64,000 nt of DNA from Chthoniobacterales bacterium (GCA_018402585.1 JAGYIO010000006.1:122903-186902), one strand, 5' to 3'; numbered from the stretch's first letter, positions 1 to 8,511 are shown. The notes: generated from the sequence alone by a model not told the origin. Translations and numbers: made by a program.

Positions 1-264
1 TATTGCGTCTTCAACTGCATGGATACGGCTTAGCCGTAACCATGCAAAACATTCTGCCATTTCTGGCACGGCAACAGAGTCGCGTCTGGGCGAGAGTTGA
101 CTAACTATTTGGTGAGCGAGTTGGCAGGTGGCCAAGGGGCACGGGCGTCCCGCCCGTCACGATCAAACAACATCAAACAACACGGCCGAGACGGCCATGC
201 CCCCTGGAAAAACCGAGCCAAGCCGCGCTTTTATTGCGTCTTCAATTGCATGGTTACGGCTTAG
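1..264. repeat. Dispersed ~230-bp palindromic repeat, copy A
   Basis: Nearly the same sequence occurs twice in tandem at 56671-57116. Landmarks in order: a flank reading TATTGCGTCTTCAA, an imperfect palindrome at 18-44 (stem CATGG-TACGGC / GCCGTAACCATG, loop TTA, one mismatch), a stretch around 45-125 shared with the other copies, then a GC-rich arm with ACGGGCGTCCCGCCCGT near 143-160 and its inverted partner ACGGCC-GACGGCC. The TATTGCGTCTTCAA flank appears again at the end. Copy A has an extra AT-rich insertion (ATCAAACAAC-like) between the two arms. No credible gene lies inside it. It looks like a non-autonomous, REP/MITE-like family; the mobilising enzyme is not in the window. Confidence 0.8.
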
Positions 265-295
265 TAGTTGCCAGATTGCTCTTGGCCCAAGCCAA

Positions 296-534
296 AGGGG
301 TCAGGCCTATAATTTAAATATCGCCGCTGCAGGCACACGTGGAGAGGCGACGTCATGGCAGGCCGACCGCGATTGGCGTTCGAAGGCGCGGCCGAATGGA
401 AGGCCTGGATTCCGCGGGAAATGAAGCGCCGGACCACGGCAACCAACCCTTGGTGGGCCGTTATGCTCAAGATGGGTCATCCGGGCCGGGTCGGCAATCT
501 CATCAAGAGCATTTAAATTAGAGGCCTGACCCCT
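296..534 (+). mobile_element. Internally deleted REP-associated transposase (RAYT/IS200-like) element with terminal inverted repeats
   Basis: The ends at 296-319 and 511-534 are inverted copies of a 24-bp sequence (AGGGGTCAGGCCT.TAATTTAAAT) with a single mismatch. Between them lies a 53-codon reading frame (355-516). It begins like RAYT/IS200-type transposases (MAGRPRLAFEGA, family start MARPLRIEFEGA) and then jumps directly to a family-like C-terminus (KRRTTATNPWW...MGHPGRVGNLIK). The catalytic HUH and Tyr region, usually 150-200 residues, is missing. The frame stays open across the junction, and its stop codon lies inside the right inverted repeat. The result is a compact 239-bp non-autonomous element. 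Assignment to RAYT is by recalled family resemblance. Confidence 0.75.
355..516 (+). pseudogene. Transposase remnant: N-terminus fused to C-terminus, core deleted
   Basis: This is a 53-residue open frame. Residues 1-12 match the conserved start of Y1 (RAYT) transposases and residues ~20-51 match their C-terminal tail with the basic KRRTTATN segment. No HUH motif or catalytic tyrosine region is present, so it cannot be an active transposase. The in-frame deletion point lies near residues 13-19. It may be transcribed, but no promoter is evident. It occupies the inside of the 296-534 element. Confidence 0.7.
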
Positions 535-589
535 ATTTCGGCTCTGTCGCCATCGACCGAAAACCCCAAAGGGTCGAAAGGCCCACAGA

Positions 590-1621
590 TCAACGGGCAA
601 CCTTCCGGCCTGGCCAGAGCAGCCACCCAGCACCGGCCATGAGAAGCAAAGCATAAGTCGAGGGTTCAGGGACACTCGCGACACGGAAACCGACGAGATT
701 GCTCTCAAACGAAGGATCTTGGTTGATGCGGGCGGAAGACTGCAGGGCGTCCTCGCCGTTGACCCAAGAGCTCCCGCGGAGGCCCCGGGAGGAATTGTCG
801 ATCACGGTATCATTCCACTCCCACGCGCTACCACCTTGATCAAAGGTGCCATAAGCACTGGCGGCGCCGCTGAAGGCGCCGGCATCGGTCAGATAGTTCA
901 GCGCTTCGTCGTAAAGAGCCGACTGCGTGACGGCGAAGTCTCCGGCATAGTAATTGGCCTGATTGGCCTCCCCGCCAATCGCGTTGCCCGGGACGCTATC
1001 GCTCTGGGTCGGATAAAGCCAGTAGCCGGTATTAGTCCCGCCGCCCTTGGAGTAAGCGGCCTTATACCATTCGTCCTCGCTCGGAATCCACCAAGTCGCC
1101 CCGACGTTTTTGGTGATGATCCCTGTTGTTGCCCCGTTCAGTGTGTAAGCCCCTGTCTCCGTGCTCGCTTCGAAATTCGCGCCATTGTTCATCCAGTTGG
1201 CAAAACGCGCCGCATCAAACCAACTCACGTAGGTAATCGGTCGGTTTGGGCTGCCGAGCGCCGAGTAGGAAAAACTTCCACTGCTTCCGGTCTGGGTGAT
1301 TCCGGCAATGTTGAGATCCGAGGCCATACTTGGGTTGTAGAGCGAGTAAGTGTCTGTCGCTGCCACCGTATTGAGGAAGGTGGTGTATTGCTCGATGGTC
1401 ACCTCATATCTGCCGAGGTTGAATTCATAAGCCACCGCGCCGTAGCCGGTGGTCGTGTCGGCCGCATTGCCCGCATTGCCCACCGTCACCGTCTCAATGT
1501 CGACCCCGTTGGCATACAGATTGGAGATGAGGGCAAAGGCAACACACGACACTGCAACAACGGGAGAAAGCATGCGATGCACACTCAAACATTGAATCAA
1601 CAGCTCTGTTTTGGCGACCAC
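590..1621 (-). CDS. PEP-CTERM protein with cysteine-free formylglycine-generating-enzyme-like (SUMF1) domain, paralog 1
   Basis: Exported protein of about 343 residues. It has an N-terminal signal peptide ending near ...ISNLYA, then a SUMF1/FGE-sulfatase fold recognisable by YEVTIEQYTTFLN, YVSWFDAARFANWMN, WWIPSEDEWYKAAY, a degenerate GNVWEW motif (GGSAWEW) and the closing GFRVA. A C-terminal PEP-CTERM sorting signal follows (VPEPSTYA, hydrophobic stretch, GRK..R). The mature region has no cysteine, so the oxidase chemistry of true formylglycine-generating enzyme is not expected; a binding or structural surface role is more likely. The GTG start at 1621 is preferred because it nearly coincides with the paralog's start and gives a charged signal peptide. 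ATG at 1573 is an alternative. It is 59% or more alike, by eye, to the gene at 3435-4463. Confidence 0.85.
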   Translation of the reverse strand: MVAKTELLIQCLSVHRMLSPVVAVSCVAFALISNLYANGVDIETVTVGNAGNAADTTTGYGAVAYEFNLGRYEVTIEQYTTFLNTVAATDTYSLYNPSMASDLNIAGITQTGSSGSFSYSALGSPNRPITYVSWFDAARFANWMNNGANFEASTETGAYTLNGATTGIITKNVGATWWIPSEDEWYKAAYSKGGGTNTGYWLYPTQSDSVPGNAIGGEANQANYYAGDFAVTQSALYDEALNYLTDAGAFSGAASAYGTFDQGGSAWEWNDTVIDNSSRGLRGSSWVNGEDALQSSARINQDPSFESNLVGFRVASVPEPSTYALLLMAGAGWLLWPGRKVAR

Positions 1622-1690
1622 AAACCACCCCCGATTCCCGCGACTTCCCACTTCTCCTGCCGCCCCAACTTCTTACCCCAACCTTTGAAT
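1622..1690 (-). promoter_or_regulatory. Conserved leader block upstream of PEP-CTERM paralog 1
   Basis: A block of about 60 bp, read on the minus strand, contains AAGAAGTTG, GCGGCAGG, GGGAAGT and CGGGAATCGGGGGTGG. It is repeated upstream of paralog 2 (4464-4545). The shared bases fall in different reading frames relative to the two downstream genes, so they are not conserved as protein. The G-rich end may act as the ribosome-binding site. No sigma-70 boxes could be recognised with confidence. It may be a promoter, a leader RNA, or residue of a recent duplication. Confidence 0.5.
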
Positions 1691-1733
1691 TGATCATCCA
1701 CCATCCTGATTCCAGACTGCCGGTTCCCACCCC

Positions 1734-3212
1734 ATGATCATCGCCTTCGCTCGCCAAGGTCAGGAAATCGGACACTTCCCCGAGGATGACGTCCCGACAC
1801 TGGTCGCCTCGGGCCAGATCCTGCCCTCCGACGATTACTGGCATGAGGGCCTGGACGATTGGCGCAAGGTCGGTCATCGCTGGCCGGTTGCCGAAGTCGC
1901 GCACTACCCGACCACTCCGGTGATGACGATGGATGACGTGCCGACCTCATCCTGCTCCGGCTTCGGATTGGTCTTCGGGCTCATCGCCGCACTCCTCATC
2001 GCGGGCGGTGCGTATTGGTATCTTGATCTGCGGCTCGCGCCCGAGGAGCCCGCTGCAGTCGCCCAGCCCACGGAGCAGATCGCCGAACCGCGTGTCTTGC
2101 CTCGGGCCGCTCAACGCGAGGCCGTTCAATCCGAGATTTTGAGTCAGACTGAGGTTGTCGATTCGGTCTTGGCATCCGCCGGCAGACCAATTGCCTTCCT
2201 CAACGATAAGTTGCCGGCGGACGCCTCCGACCCTTTGGTCAACGCGAAGTATACTTACTCCCGAGAACGGAGCTCCTTTTCGCGCAAGTCGGTCATGGAC
2301 GTTGAGGTGTGGGTGCTCGATAAAAAATCATCAGCGATACAGGAAATTGAGGCAGTAAAACGGAAGATTATCTCCGCTTACGGGGACGTCTATGGCTGGG
2401 ATGCTCAGAAGTGGGAGACTCAATTAAGGGACGGTGGTGTCCCGGAACCTCAGCTTGAAGGGCTTCTTCGTCAACGATCGGACCTGTTTGGGGAGAGCCT
2501 CGCTCAGAATCTCGCGCTCCAGTTCTTTGCAGAGGCTCCAACTTTTTCGCCTGCTGCCTCTTCCGGCGCCAAGACGGCGATACCGGAAGCCGAAACGGTG
2601 CTTGTGCGAACGACGGTGCCGGGTGACCGGGATCTCATCTTCCCTGTCACGCGCCGCATTTCAATCGTGTTTCGCCGTCAATCGTTGAGCGAACCCGACC
2701 TATTGCTCGAGGTGTTTATTCCTGAAGGCTTGCGCCTTCCCACGCAACCACCAACGATTCTCGACGAGATCCCAACTTTCAAGCAAGGCGCGGAGCGGCC
2801 GATCAGGGAACTTCTGGTTCGTTTCGGAGCGAAGCGCAAGAAGCGGACGGTCAATGCTGACTATCCTGACTATAATCTCCTTTACCTTCCGCTGCGCCAC
2901 CTGGTGCTTGATGGACGCGCAGCGCACGAAAAGCAAGCGGAGCCTCGATTCGAGAATCTCGACACTTTCCTGAATTCCGCGCGTCAGCTTCTTACCAGCA
3001 TGGCCGCACCCCCTTCCTCGGCCCAGGTTGCAGAGAAACTGCGCGCCCCTATGCAGGCCGAAGCTTACCCCGGGATTGGAGTCAATGGTATCGAGGAATA
3101 CAGCAAATACATCCGGGATATCGTCGCGGCGGGACTGGTGAACCAGATTGCCAATGTGGAGATCGTCGCCAATGGAAACGTCGTCCTGAAGCACACAGTC
3201 GAAAGACCATAA
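1734..3212 (+). CDS. GYF_2-domain single-pass membrane protein, function unknown
   Basis: 492 residues. Residues 1-55 resemble the GYF_2 (DUF4339) fold: an FARQGQEIGHF opening, a P-x-L-x-x-G-x-I-L-P-S-D-Y-W core and GLDDWRKVG. A single transmembrane segment follows at about residues 76-97. The rest (about 395 residues) should lie outside the membrane and has no motif I recognise; it begins with an Ala/Pro/Glu-rich linker. GYF_2 domains are often found at the cytoplasmic end of membrane proteins and are thought to bind peptides. The gene is divergent from the PEP-CTERM gene at 590-1621. The ATG has no obvious Shine-Dalgarno sequence. The exact role is not known. Confidence 0.75.
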   Translation: MIIAFARQGQEIGHFPEDDVPTLVASGQILPSDDYWHEGLDDWRKVGHRWPVAEVAHYPTTPVMTMDDVPTSSCSGFGLVFGLIAALLIAGGAYWYLDLRLAPEEPAAVAQPTEQIAEPRVLPRAAQREAVQSEILSQTEVVDSVLASAGRPIAFLNDKLPADASDPLVNAKYTYSRERSSFSRKSVMDVEVWVLDKKSSAIQEIEAVKRKIISAYGDVYGWDAQKWETQLRDGGVPEPQLEGLLRQRSDLFGESLAQNLALQFFAEAPTFSPAASSGAKTAIPEAETVLVRTTVPGDRDLIFPVTRRISIVFRRQSLSEPDLLLEVFIPEGLRLPTQPPTILDEIPTFKQGAERPIRELLVRFGAKRKKRTVNADYPDYNLLYLPLRHLVLDGRAAHEKQAEPRFENLDTFLNSARQLLTSMAAPPSSAQVAEKLRAPMQAEAYPGIGVNGIEEYSKYIRDIVAAGLVNQIANVEIVANGNVVLKHTVERP

Positions 3213-3434
3213 TCTGGTGCGTGGGGAGCAGCCCGCACCTTGCCCTTTCTCTGGTAGTTACCTCCGCGGTGCCATCCCTGCCAATCCGCTCCCACCCTTG
3301 CGCGGCTTCACTGTGTGCTCAGCGCGCGCCCACCGACCAGTTCCACTTTAACGTCGCCTACCCTTTGCGCTCATCTACCGCCGCTTCCTGGTCATCTCCG
3401 GGGCAGGCCTTTGAGGGGTCAAAGAGCCAAAGCC

Positions 3435-4463
3435 TCAAAGGTTAGCCTTGCGGCGCGGCCAGAGCAGCCACCCCGCTCCGGCCAGGAGAAGCAAGGCGTA
3501 GATCGACGGCTCGGGAACGGAGGCAACACGGAATCCCACGTGGCTGCTCGCGTTCGTGGGGGCGTTGGAGCCGCGGCTGGAAGACTGCAGGAAGTCCTCG
3601 AGGTAAAACCAAGCGCTCCCGCGGACGCCCCGGGAGGAACCGATCACGGCATCATTCCATTCCGAAACGTTGCCACCTTGATCAAAGGTGTCGTAAGCAC
3701 CGGCGCTGCCGCTGAACGAGCCGGTATCGGTCAAATAGTTTAGCGTGCTGTCGAGAGCGTTTGACTGCGTGACGGAATAAACGCCGTTGTTGTAGTTGGC
3801 CTGATTGGTCACCCCGCCGATGAGGTTGCCCGGCGTGCTGTCGCTCTGGGTCGGATAATCCCAGTAGCCGGCATTGGTGCCGCCACCCATGGAGTAAGCG
3901 GCCTTATACCATTCATCCTCGCTGGGAATCCACCACTCCGCCCCGGGGTTTTTCGTGATGATGCCCGTCGTCGCCCCGTTCAGCGTGTAAGCCCCCGTCT
4001 CCGTGCTCGCCCCAATGGTCGCACCATTGTTCATCCAATTGGCAAAACGCGCCGCGTCGAACCAACTCACGTACGAGATCGGACGGTTACCGCTGCCGAT
4101 CACCGAGTAGGAAAAACTCCCACTGCTCCCGGCTTGGGTGATTCCCGCCATGTTCAGATTCGTTGCCATGTTCGGGTTGTAGAGCGAGTAGGTGTCCGTC
4201 GCGGCCACGGCATTGAGAAACGTGGTGTATTGCCCGATGGTCACCTCATACTTCCCAAGGTTGAACTCGTAGCCAACCGCGCCGTAGCCGGTGGTGTCGG
4301 CCGCATTGCCCGCATCGCCCACCGTCACCGTCTCAATGTTGACCAGCGCCTGGGCAGAAAGATTGGAGATGGCAGTGAAAGCAACAAGGAACAGCGCGAG
4401 AGCCAAGGATACACTGCGCTTTTTCACAATGTAATGTGCCATCGGGAATTCACCATTGTCCAT
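3435..4463 (-). CDS. PEP-CTERM protein with cysteine-free SUMF1-like domain, paralog 2
   Basis: About 342 residues and closely similar to the protein at 590-1621 along its whole length, which points to a local duplication with the GYF_2 gene lying between the copies. It carries a signal peptide with a basic VKKRS start and a cut near SNLSA, then SUMF1 landmarks: YEVTIGQYTTFLN, SYVSWFDAARFANWMN, WWIPSEDEWYKAAY, GGNVSEWND (nearer to the canonical GNVWEW than paralog 1) and VGFRVAS. A VPEPSIYA sorting signal with a PRRK basic end completes it. No cysteine occurs in the mature part. ATG 4463 follows a G-rich stretch; ATG 4442 is an alternative. Expected fate: export, cleavage by an exosortase and display at the cell surface or in matrix. 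Confidence 0.85.
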   Translation of the reverse strand: MDNGEFPMAHYIVKKRSVSLALALFLVAFTAISNLSAQALVNIETVTVGDAGNAADTTGYGAVGYEFNLGKYEVTIGQYTTFLNAVAATDTYSLYNPNMATNLNMAGITQAGSSGSFSYSVIGSGNRPISYVSWFDAARFANWMNNGATIGASTETGAYTLNGATTGIITKNPGAEWWIPSEDEWYKAAYSMGGGTNAGYWDYPTQSDSTPGNLIGGVTNQANYNNGVYSVTQSNALDSTLNYLTDTGSFSGSAGAYDTFDQGGNVSEWNDAVIGSSRGVRGSAWFYLEDFLQSSSRGSNAPTNASSHVGFRVASVPEPSIYALLLLAGAGWLLWPRRKANL

Positions 4464-4545
4464 GACGAAGCCACCCCCGATTCCCGAGAACTTCCGCTTC
4501 TCCCTGCCGCTCAACTTCTTGCTTAATCCCCAAGCCACCCCTCAA
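4464..4545 (-). promoter_or_regulatory. Conserved leader block upstream of PEP-CTERM paralog 2
   Basis: This is the counterpart of the 1622-1690 block, sharing the same order of short motifs (AAGAAGTTG, GCGGCAGG, GAGAAGCGGAAGT, CGGGAATCGGGGGTGG). In this copy the sequence reads through an open frame, but in a different phase from paralog 1, so conservation at the DNA or RNA level is the simpler reading. The position just ahead of the start codon suits a leader or ribosome-binding region. Confidence 0.5.
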
Positions 4546-4657
4546 AGCCACGTCAACACCACCACCGGCACCCAGACGCTCAAAGCCAGCCCGAGCAGAC
4601 CCATCGCAGGGACGGGCGCAGCCGACAGGGTGGCCGAGGTCTCGGCTGGATGGCCCG

Positions 4658-5054
4658 TTAAAAATCGAGCGTGAGCAAGCGGATGCCAAAGGGCGAATGG
4701 TAATGCCGGCGGGTCAGCCGATTGTCTCTGTTCAGATCCATGCCGCGCCGGGTGAAATCCAAAAAACGCGGGTTCGGACCAAACCGAATCAATTCACGGC
4801 GTTGAATCACGCCGTTCCGGTCTTGATCCACCCGCGCAAAACTCCGCTCGGTGCCTCCGGGCCCTGCTCCACTCCACGACCGTGATGGCCTCGTTATCAT
4901 CGGTATCCGCGGCATCCATGGCGTAATCTGCATAGAGAGCTCCGACCGACTCCAACCTCAGCGGCACGGCGACATCCGGTGATTCCTCGTTGCTCTGGCC
5001 GCCGGCCAAGAGAAGCGCGGCAAGAAGCGGGAGAAGTACTGAAATCCTGACCAT
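4658..5054 (-). pseudogene. Exported EF-hand protein, frameshifted
   Basis: Two overlapping minus-strand frames join into one plausible protein. The first, from ATG 5054, gives a signal peptide (MVRISVLLPLLAALLLAGG) and one calcium loop (DAADTDDNEAITVVEW). After a one-base phase change around 4850-4885 the second frame continues with two more loops (DQDRNGVIQRREL and DLNRDNRLTRRHY) and stops at 4658. Tandem EF-hands in a small secreted protein are common in this phylum. The break is either a real inactivating indel or a sequence error. The nearest gene on the same strand is the PEP-CTERM paralog downstream. Confidence 0.7.
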
Positions 5055-5320
5055 AAGTGCAACCTGATGGGAATGCTCTCCGGCCAGCAATAGCAATTCA
5101 CCGCATTGGGCCAATGACCTTTCAGGCACCCCTCACCCCCGCGAGCGCGCGACCATGATCAGCCAAGTATGCAAAGCCATCACCGGCCCACTCAGCCCGT
5201 GGAGAGGAACAGCCGAAAGCGCCGGTGCTTTTCAGTGCGCTGCCCACCGAGGGCGGGACTCCCTCCTCAGGCTTTGCACTCGCGCGGGATTGCTGGCGGC
5301 AGAGGCCGCCGGTCGCACCA

Positions 5321-7765
5321 TCAACTGCCCGGCTTAGCCCGGAGCAACGAGTCGAGTCGGGCATCGGGGCCGGAACCAAGCTCGAGGGCTTTCTCGTAGT
5401 GTCGCTTGGCCAGCGCAAGGGAAGGCGGCTTGGCCGTGGCGTAGATCACGGCCAGGTTGAAGTGGGCCTCGGCGTATTCGGGATTCACGGTGATAGCACG
5501 GCGTAATGATTGCTCAGCCTTGCCAAACTGGCCGAGTTGGCTGGCGGCAACCCCCAAATAATTGAGCGTAACCGGATCGTCCGGAACGACCTCACTCGCG
5601 CGCTCAAGGTAGGCGAGCGAATCTTCGATGCGGTTCTGCTCGATCATCACCGCGCCCAAGGTGGTGAGAGTGAAGGCGTCGTTGGGATCGGCTTCAATCG
5701 CCTTTTCGAGGGCCAGCTGAGCCGCGGTCAGCTTGCCTTGCCGGAATTGGGTGACCCCGAGGTTGGCCAGCGCAACCACGCTGTCGGGCTGCAATTCGAT
5801 AAATTGCTCGTAAAGCTTTTCCGCGGCAGAAAAATTACCGCGGACGAATTGACCGCGCGCTTCAGTGATCAGCGCAAGCACCTCGGGGGGGATGTCCGCT
5901 GCCGGTGAGGAGGCACCGGCTTCATCCGGCGAACGGGACGATGGCGCTTCCTCCTCGGTATCTCCCTCCGTCTCGACCGGCGGCGTGGCGGCGGCCACTG
6001 CCTCGCTCCCGACCTCGACCGCCGGGATGGCGCCGCCCTCGGCGACAACCTCTGCTTCGGCCTGCGGCGTGTCTTCGAGGACCACCTCTACTTCAATCTG
6101 CGGTGCGTCTTCCGGTTCCTCCTCGCCCGATCTCGCCGCGAAGTCTTGGACCTTCGGCTTGAAGATCTCGACCTGCGCGGTGATGGAGTCACTACTGACA
6201 TGCAGGACCGTGACCACCGGGCTTTTCAGCATTTCCTGCTCGGCCTCCGTCAATTCGAGCGTTGGCTTGGCCAACTGGATGATTTTGTCGTTCAGGGTGT
6301 CAGACTTGATTTCCAGACGCTCCATCTCCTCCTGCGCCAGACGGTAGGCTTGTTCCCGGCGCGCCTGTTCCTTGATTTGCCGCATGATGATACCACGCAA
6401 GACCTCGTTCTCCTGCTGGATGAGCTTGGCCTCGACCGCGGTGACCTCACCGAGCTGTACCGCGGCCAGCGCCCCGGTGACCTCGTCATACTCCTTGAGC
6501 AGTTGATCGTTGACCAGCTGCAGCTTGTCGAAACGCTCCCGGTCATCGCGCAGCTTACTTTGCGCCTTGGCCAGTTCCTCGCGCACGCTATCGAAGTTGG
6601 ACTGGAGCCCGGCAATGACCTCTTCCTTTTCCTGGGCATCGCTCGCCATACCCTCGATCTGCGTGGCGGCCTCGGCCAGCTTACCCTCCAGGGCGCGATT
6701 GGCCTCGATCAGATCCGCGGACTTTTCCAAGGCGGTCTTTGCTTCGGCCGCCTCTTGCCGGGCCTCATCACGAGCCGCGACAAGCTGCGTGCGCTCTTCC
6801 TCCAGTTCGGTCACACGGACAGTCAGAGTCTGCGCCTCGGCTTTGACTGCCTCGGCATCCTTGACCGCTTGGTCGCGGGAGGCGGTCAGCGTCTCCCGCT
6901 CAGCGACCAGTTCCTCGTTGCGCGCCTCGGCTTGCTCGGCCCGCGTGGTCAATTCCTCGACCTGCTTGGCGCTTTCGGCGATGCGACCGTTGAGTCCATC
7001 TTTTTCACTGTTGGCCGCCGCGACCGCGGCCTCCAAATCCCGGGCCGTGGCGCTGAGTTTGTCAATTTCTTGCCTGGCCGAGGCTGAAATTTCGGCCGAG
7101 GCAGCACCCGACTCCTCGACTTGGCGCAACTTGGTCGACAAGTCCACAACAAGCACCTTGGTTTTTTCCAATTCCATGCCCGCCGCGGAGAGGTCCGCCT
7201 CGCCCTGCTGCAAATTCCGCTCAAGCTCGGCGCTGCGCGCCCGCTCAAGGCGCAATTGTTCGCGGAGGCGCGCAACGTCTTCGTTTTCGGCGGGCTCAGC
7301 GCCCACCACGGGAAGGGGAGAGGATGACCCCGCGGAACTTTCATCACCCGGCGATATGGAGATGGTCGGAGAAGCGGACCCGCCGGGGCGGCGGGGCGAC
7401 TCCAAGGGCGGCAGAATATCCTCGGGCCCGTCGAGCATCGGCAAGTCGGGCGGCGGACCCAAGGTGGGCGACTCGAGCGACCCCTCAAGACGGACGATGG
7501 CCTCTTTGGTTTTGCCCAGCCGGAAGTCGATCACGATGGGCTGCCAGTCCGGTGACTGCGCTTTGATCTGGCTCAATTGGGTGGCGACGAAACGGAACTT
7601 GGTGATGGCGTCATCGCTGCGTCCCTCGCGCTCCAACCGCTCCGCACGCTGAAATTCCTGATAAGCGGAAAAATACTCGCGCGCCGGATCGTCTTGCGCC
7701 CAGACCGGCCCGGTGGATCCCGCCGCGAAGAGAGCGCCAAAAAGAAATAGCCGCAGGAGATTCAT
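5321..7765 (-). CDS. Exported coiled-coil and TPR protein
   Basis: About 814 residues from ATG 7765. The ORF reaches further upstream, but the residues from this Met form a clean signal peptide (MNLLRLFLFGALFAAG...VWAQ). Next is a short helical region, a Pro/Ser-rich linker, then some 300 residues of Glu/Ala/Leu/Arg-rich heptads forming a long coiled coil. An acidic low-complexity stretch follows (Glu, Val, Ala), and finally four or five TPR units (ALANLGVTQFRQGKL, TLTTLGAVMIEQNRI, NYLGVAASQLGQF, AHFNLAVIYA). This suggests an envelope scaffold that tethers other proteins. No catalytic motif was seen, and the precise role is unknown. It is convergent with nothing and divergent from the HNH gene. 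Confidence 0.8.
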   Translation of the reverse strand: MNLLRLFLFGALFAAGSTGPVWAQDDPAREYFSAYQEFQRAERLEREGRSDDAITKFRFVATQLSQIKAQSPDWQPIVIDFRLGKTKEAIVRLEGSLESPTLGPPPDLPMLDGPEDILPPLESPRRPGGSASPTISISPGDESSAGSSSPLPVVGAEPAENEDVARLREQLRLERARSAELERNLQQGEADLSAAGMELEKTKVLVVDLSTKLRQVEESGAASAEISASARQEIDKLSATARDLEAAVAAANSEKDGLNGRIAESAKQVEELTTRAEQAEARNEELVAERETLTASRDQAVKDAEAVKAEAQTLTVRVTELEEERTQLVAARDEARQEAAEAKTALEKSADLIEANRALEGKLAEAATQIEGMASDAQEKEEVIAGLQSNFDSVREELAKAQSKLRDDRERFDKLQLVNDQLLKEYDEVTGALAAVQLGEVTAVEAKLIQQENEVLRGIIMRQIKEQARREQAYRLAQEEMERLEIKSDTLNDKIIQLAKPTLELTEAEQEMLKSPVVTVLHVSSDSITAQVEIFKPKVQDFAARSGEEEPEDAPQIEVEVVLEDTPQAEAEVVAEGGAIPAVEVGSEAVAAATPPVETEGDTEEEAPSSRSPDEAGASSPAADIPPEVLALITEARGQFVRGNFSAAEKLYEQFIELQPDSVVALANLGVTQFRQGKLTAAQLALEKAIEADPNDAFTLTTLGAVMIEQNRIEDSLAYLERASEVVPDDPVTLNYLGVAASQLGQFGKAEQSLRRAITVNPEYAEAHFNLAVIYATAKPPSLALAKRHYEKALELGSGPDARLDSLLRAKPGS

Positions 7766-7899
7766 CAAGGGGAGAATCCTAGGTTTTCCGGCGCGAAAAA
7801 GCAATGGCGCCCCGCAGGACTGCCCGGCCATCGATTTGACATGAGGCCGGCGCTTGGTTATTTTTTGCCGGTTCGCAAAACTCAGAAACACCCCGTCTC

Positions 7900-8511
7900 A
7901 TGGAGTCGCTGCTCGACCGGCACGTCTTAGTGCTCAACCGATTGTGGCAGGCCGTCAATGTCTGCAGCGTCCGACGTGCCTTCACGCTTATTTATCAGGA
8001 CCACGCCAGTGTTGTCTGGCGCGATGAAGAGGCCAACTATTTGACCCACGATTTCTCAAGTTGGTACGACTATTCTCAGCGCGAACCAGGAGACGAAATG
8101 ATTCAATCCGTCCGCTTTAATATCCGCGTTCCCACTGTTGTTGTCCTGCGCCTTTTCGATCGGTTGCCAAGCAAAGAGGTGAAATTTACACGACAAAACA
8201 TTTACGAGCGCGACAATCACACCTGCCAATACTGCGCTCGCAGCCTCGACCGGCGGGAACTCAACCTCGACCATGTCATGCCCCGCCAGCGCGGGGGGGA
8301 GACTTCGTGGGAGAACGTGGTCTGCTCCTGTATCTCTTGCAACACGCGGAAAGGGAGCCGCCTGCCCCACGAAGCCAAGATGCAGCTGCTCAAGGAACCA
8401 AAGCGTCCCCGCTGGCGCCCCTTTATCCACCTCACGTACTCCTCCGCCGTCCACGACAGCTGGCGCCACTTCGTCGATGTGGGCTGCTGGAATGTGGAAT
8501 TGGGGGATTAA
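7900..8511 (+). CDS. HNH endonuclease family protein
   Basis: 203 residues. The C-terminal half has a clear HNH/zinc-finger nuclease module: CQYC, then LNLDHVMPRQRGG, ENVVCSCISCNTRKGSR, so two CxxC-type pairs frame the metal site and the DH and N residues of the beta-beta-alpha motif are in place. Residues 1-90 form a conserved lead-in (VLVLNRLWQAVNVCSVRRAFTL) found in a widespread HNH subfamily of unknown biological role. ATG 7900 is the only reasonable start. It stands alone, divergent from the coiled-coil gene and 47 bp ahead of the TIGR04073 gene. It probably cuts DNA, but there is no evidence of a partner. Confidence 0.85.
   Translation: MESLLDRHVLVLNRLWQAVNVCSVRRAFTLIYQDHASVVWRDEEANYLTHDFSSWYDYSQREPGDEMIQSVRFNIRVPTVVVLRLFDRLPSKEVKFTRQNIYERDNHTCQYCARSLDRRELNLDHVMPRQRGGETSWENVVCSCISCNTRKGSRLPHEAKMQLLKEPKRPRWRPFIHLTYSSAVHDSWRHFVDVGCWNVELGD

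Noticed and set aside
719..1693. Long plus-strand frame opposite PEP-CTERM paralog 1
   Set aside because: Low-complexity shadow of a Gly/Ala/Thr-rich gene on the other strand.
4542..4604. 20-codon hydrophobic frame (MGLLGLALSVWVPVVVLTWL) upstream of PEP-CTERM paralog 2
   Set aside because: No ribosome site and no counterpart before paralog 1; probably chance.
6146..7652. Long plus-strand frames opposite the coiled-coil gene
   Set aside because: Leu/Arg/Ser-rich shadows produced by the heptad repeats.
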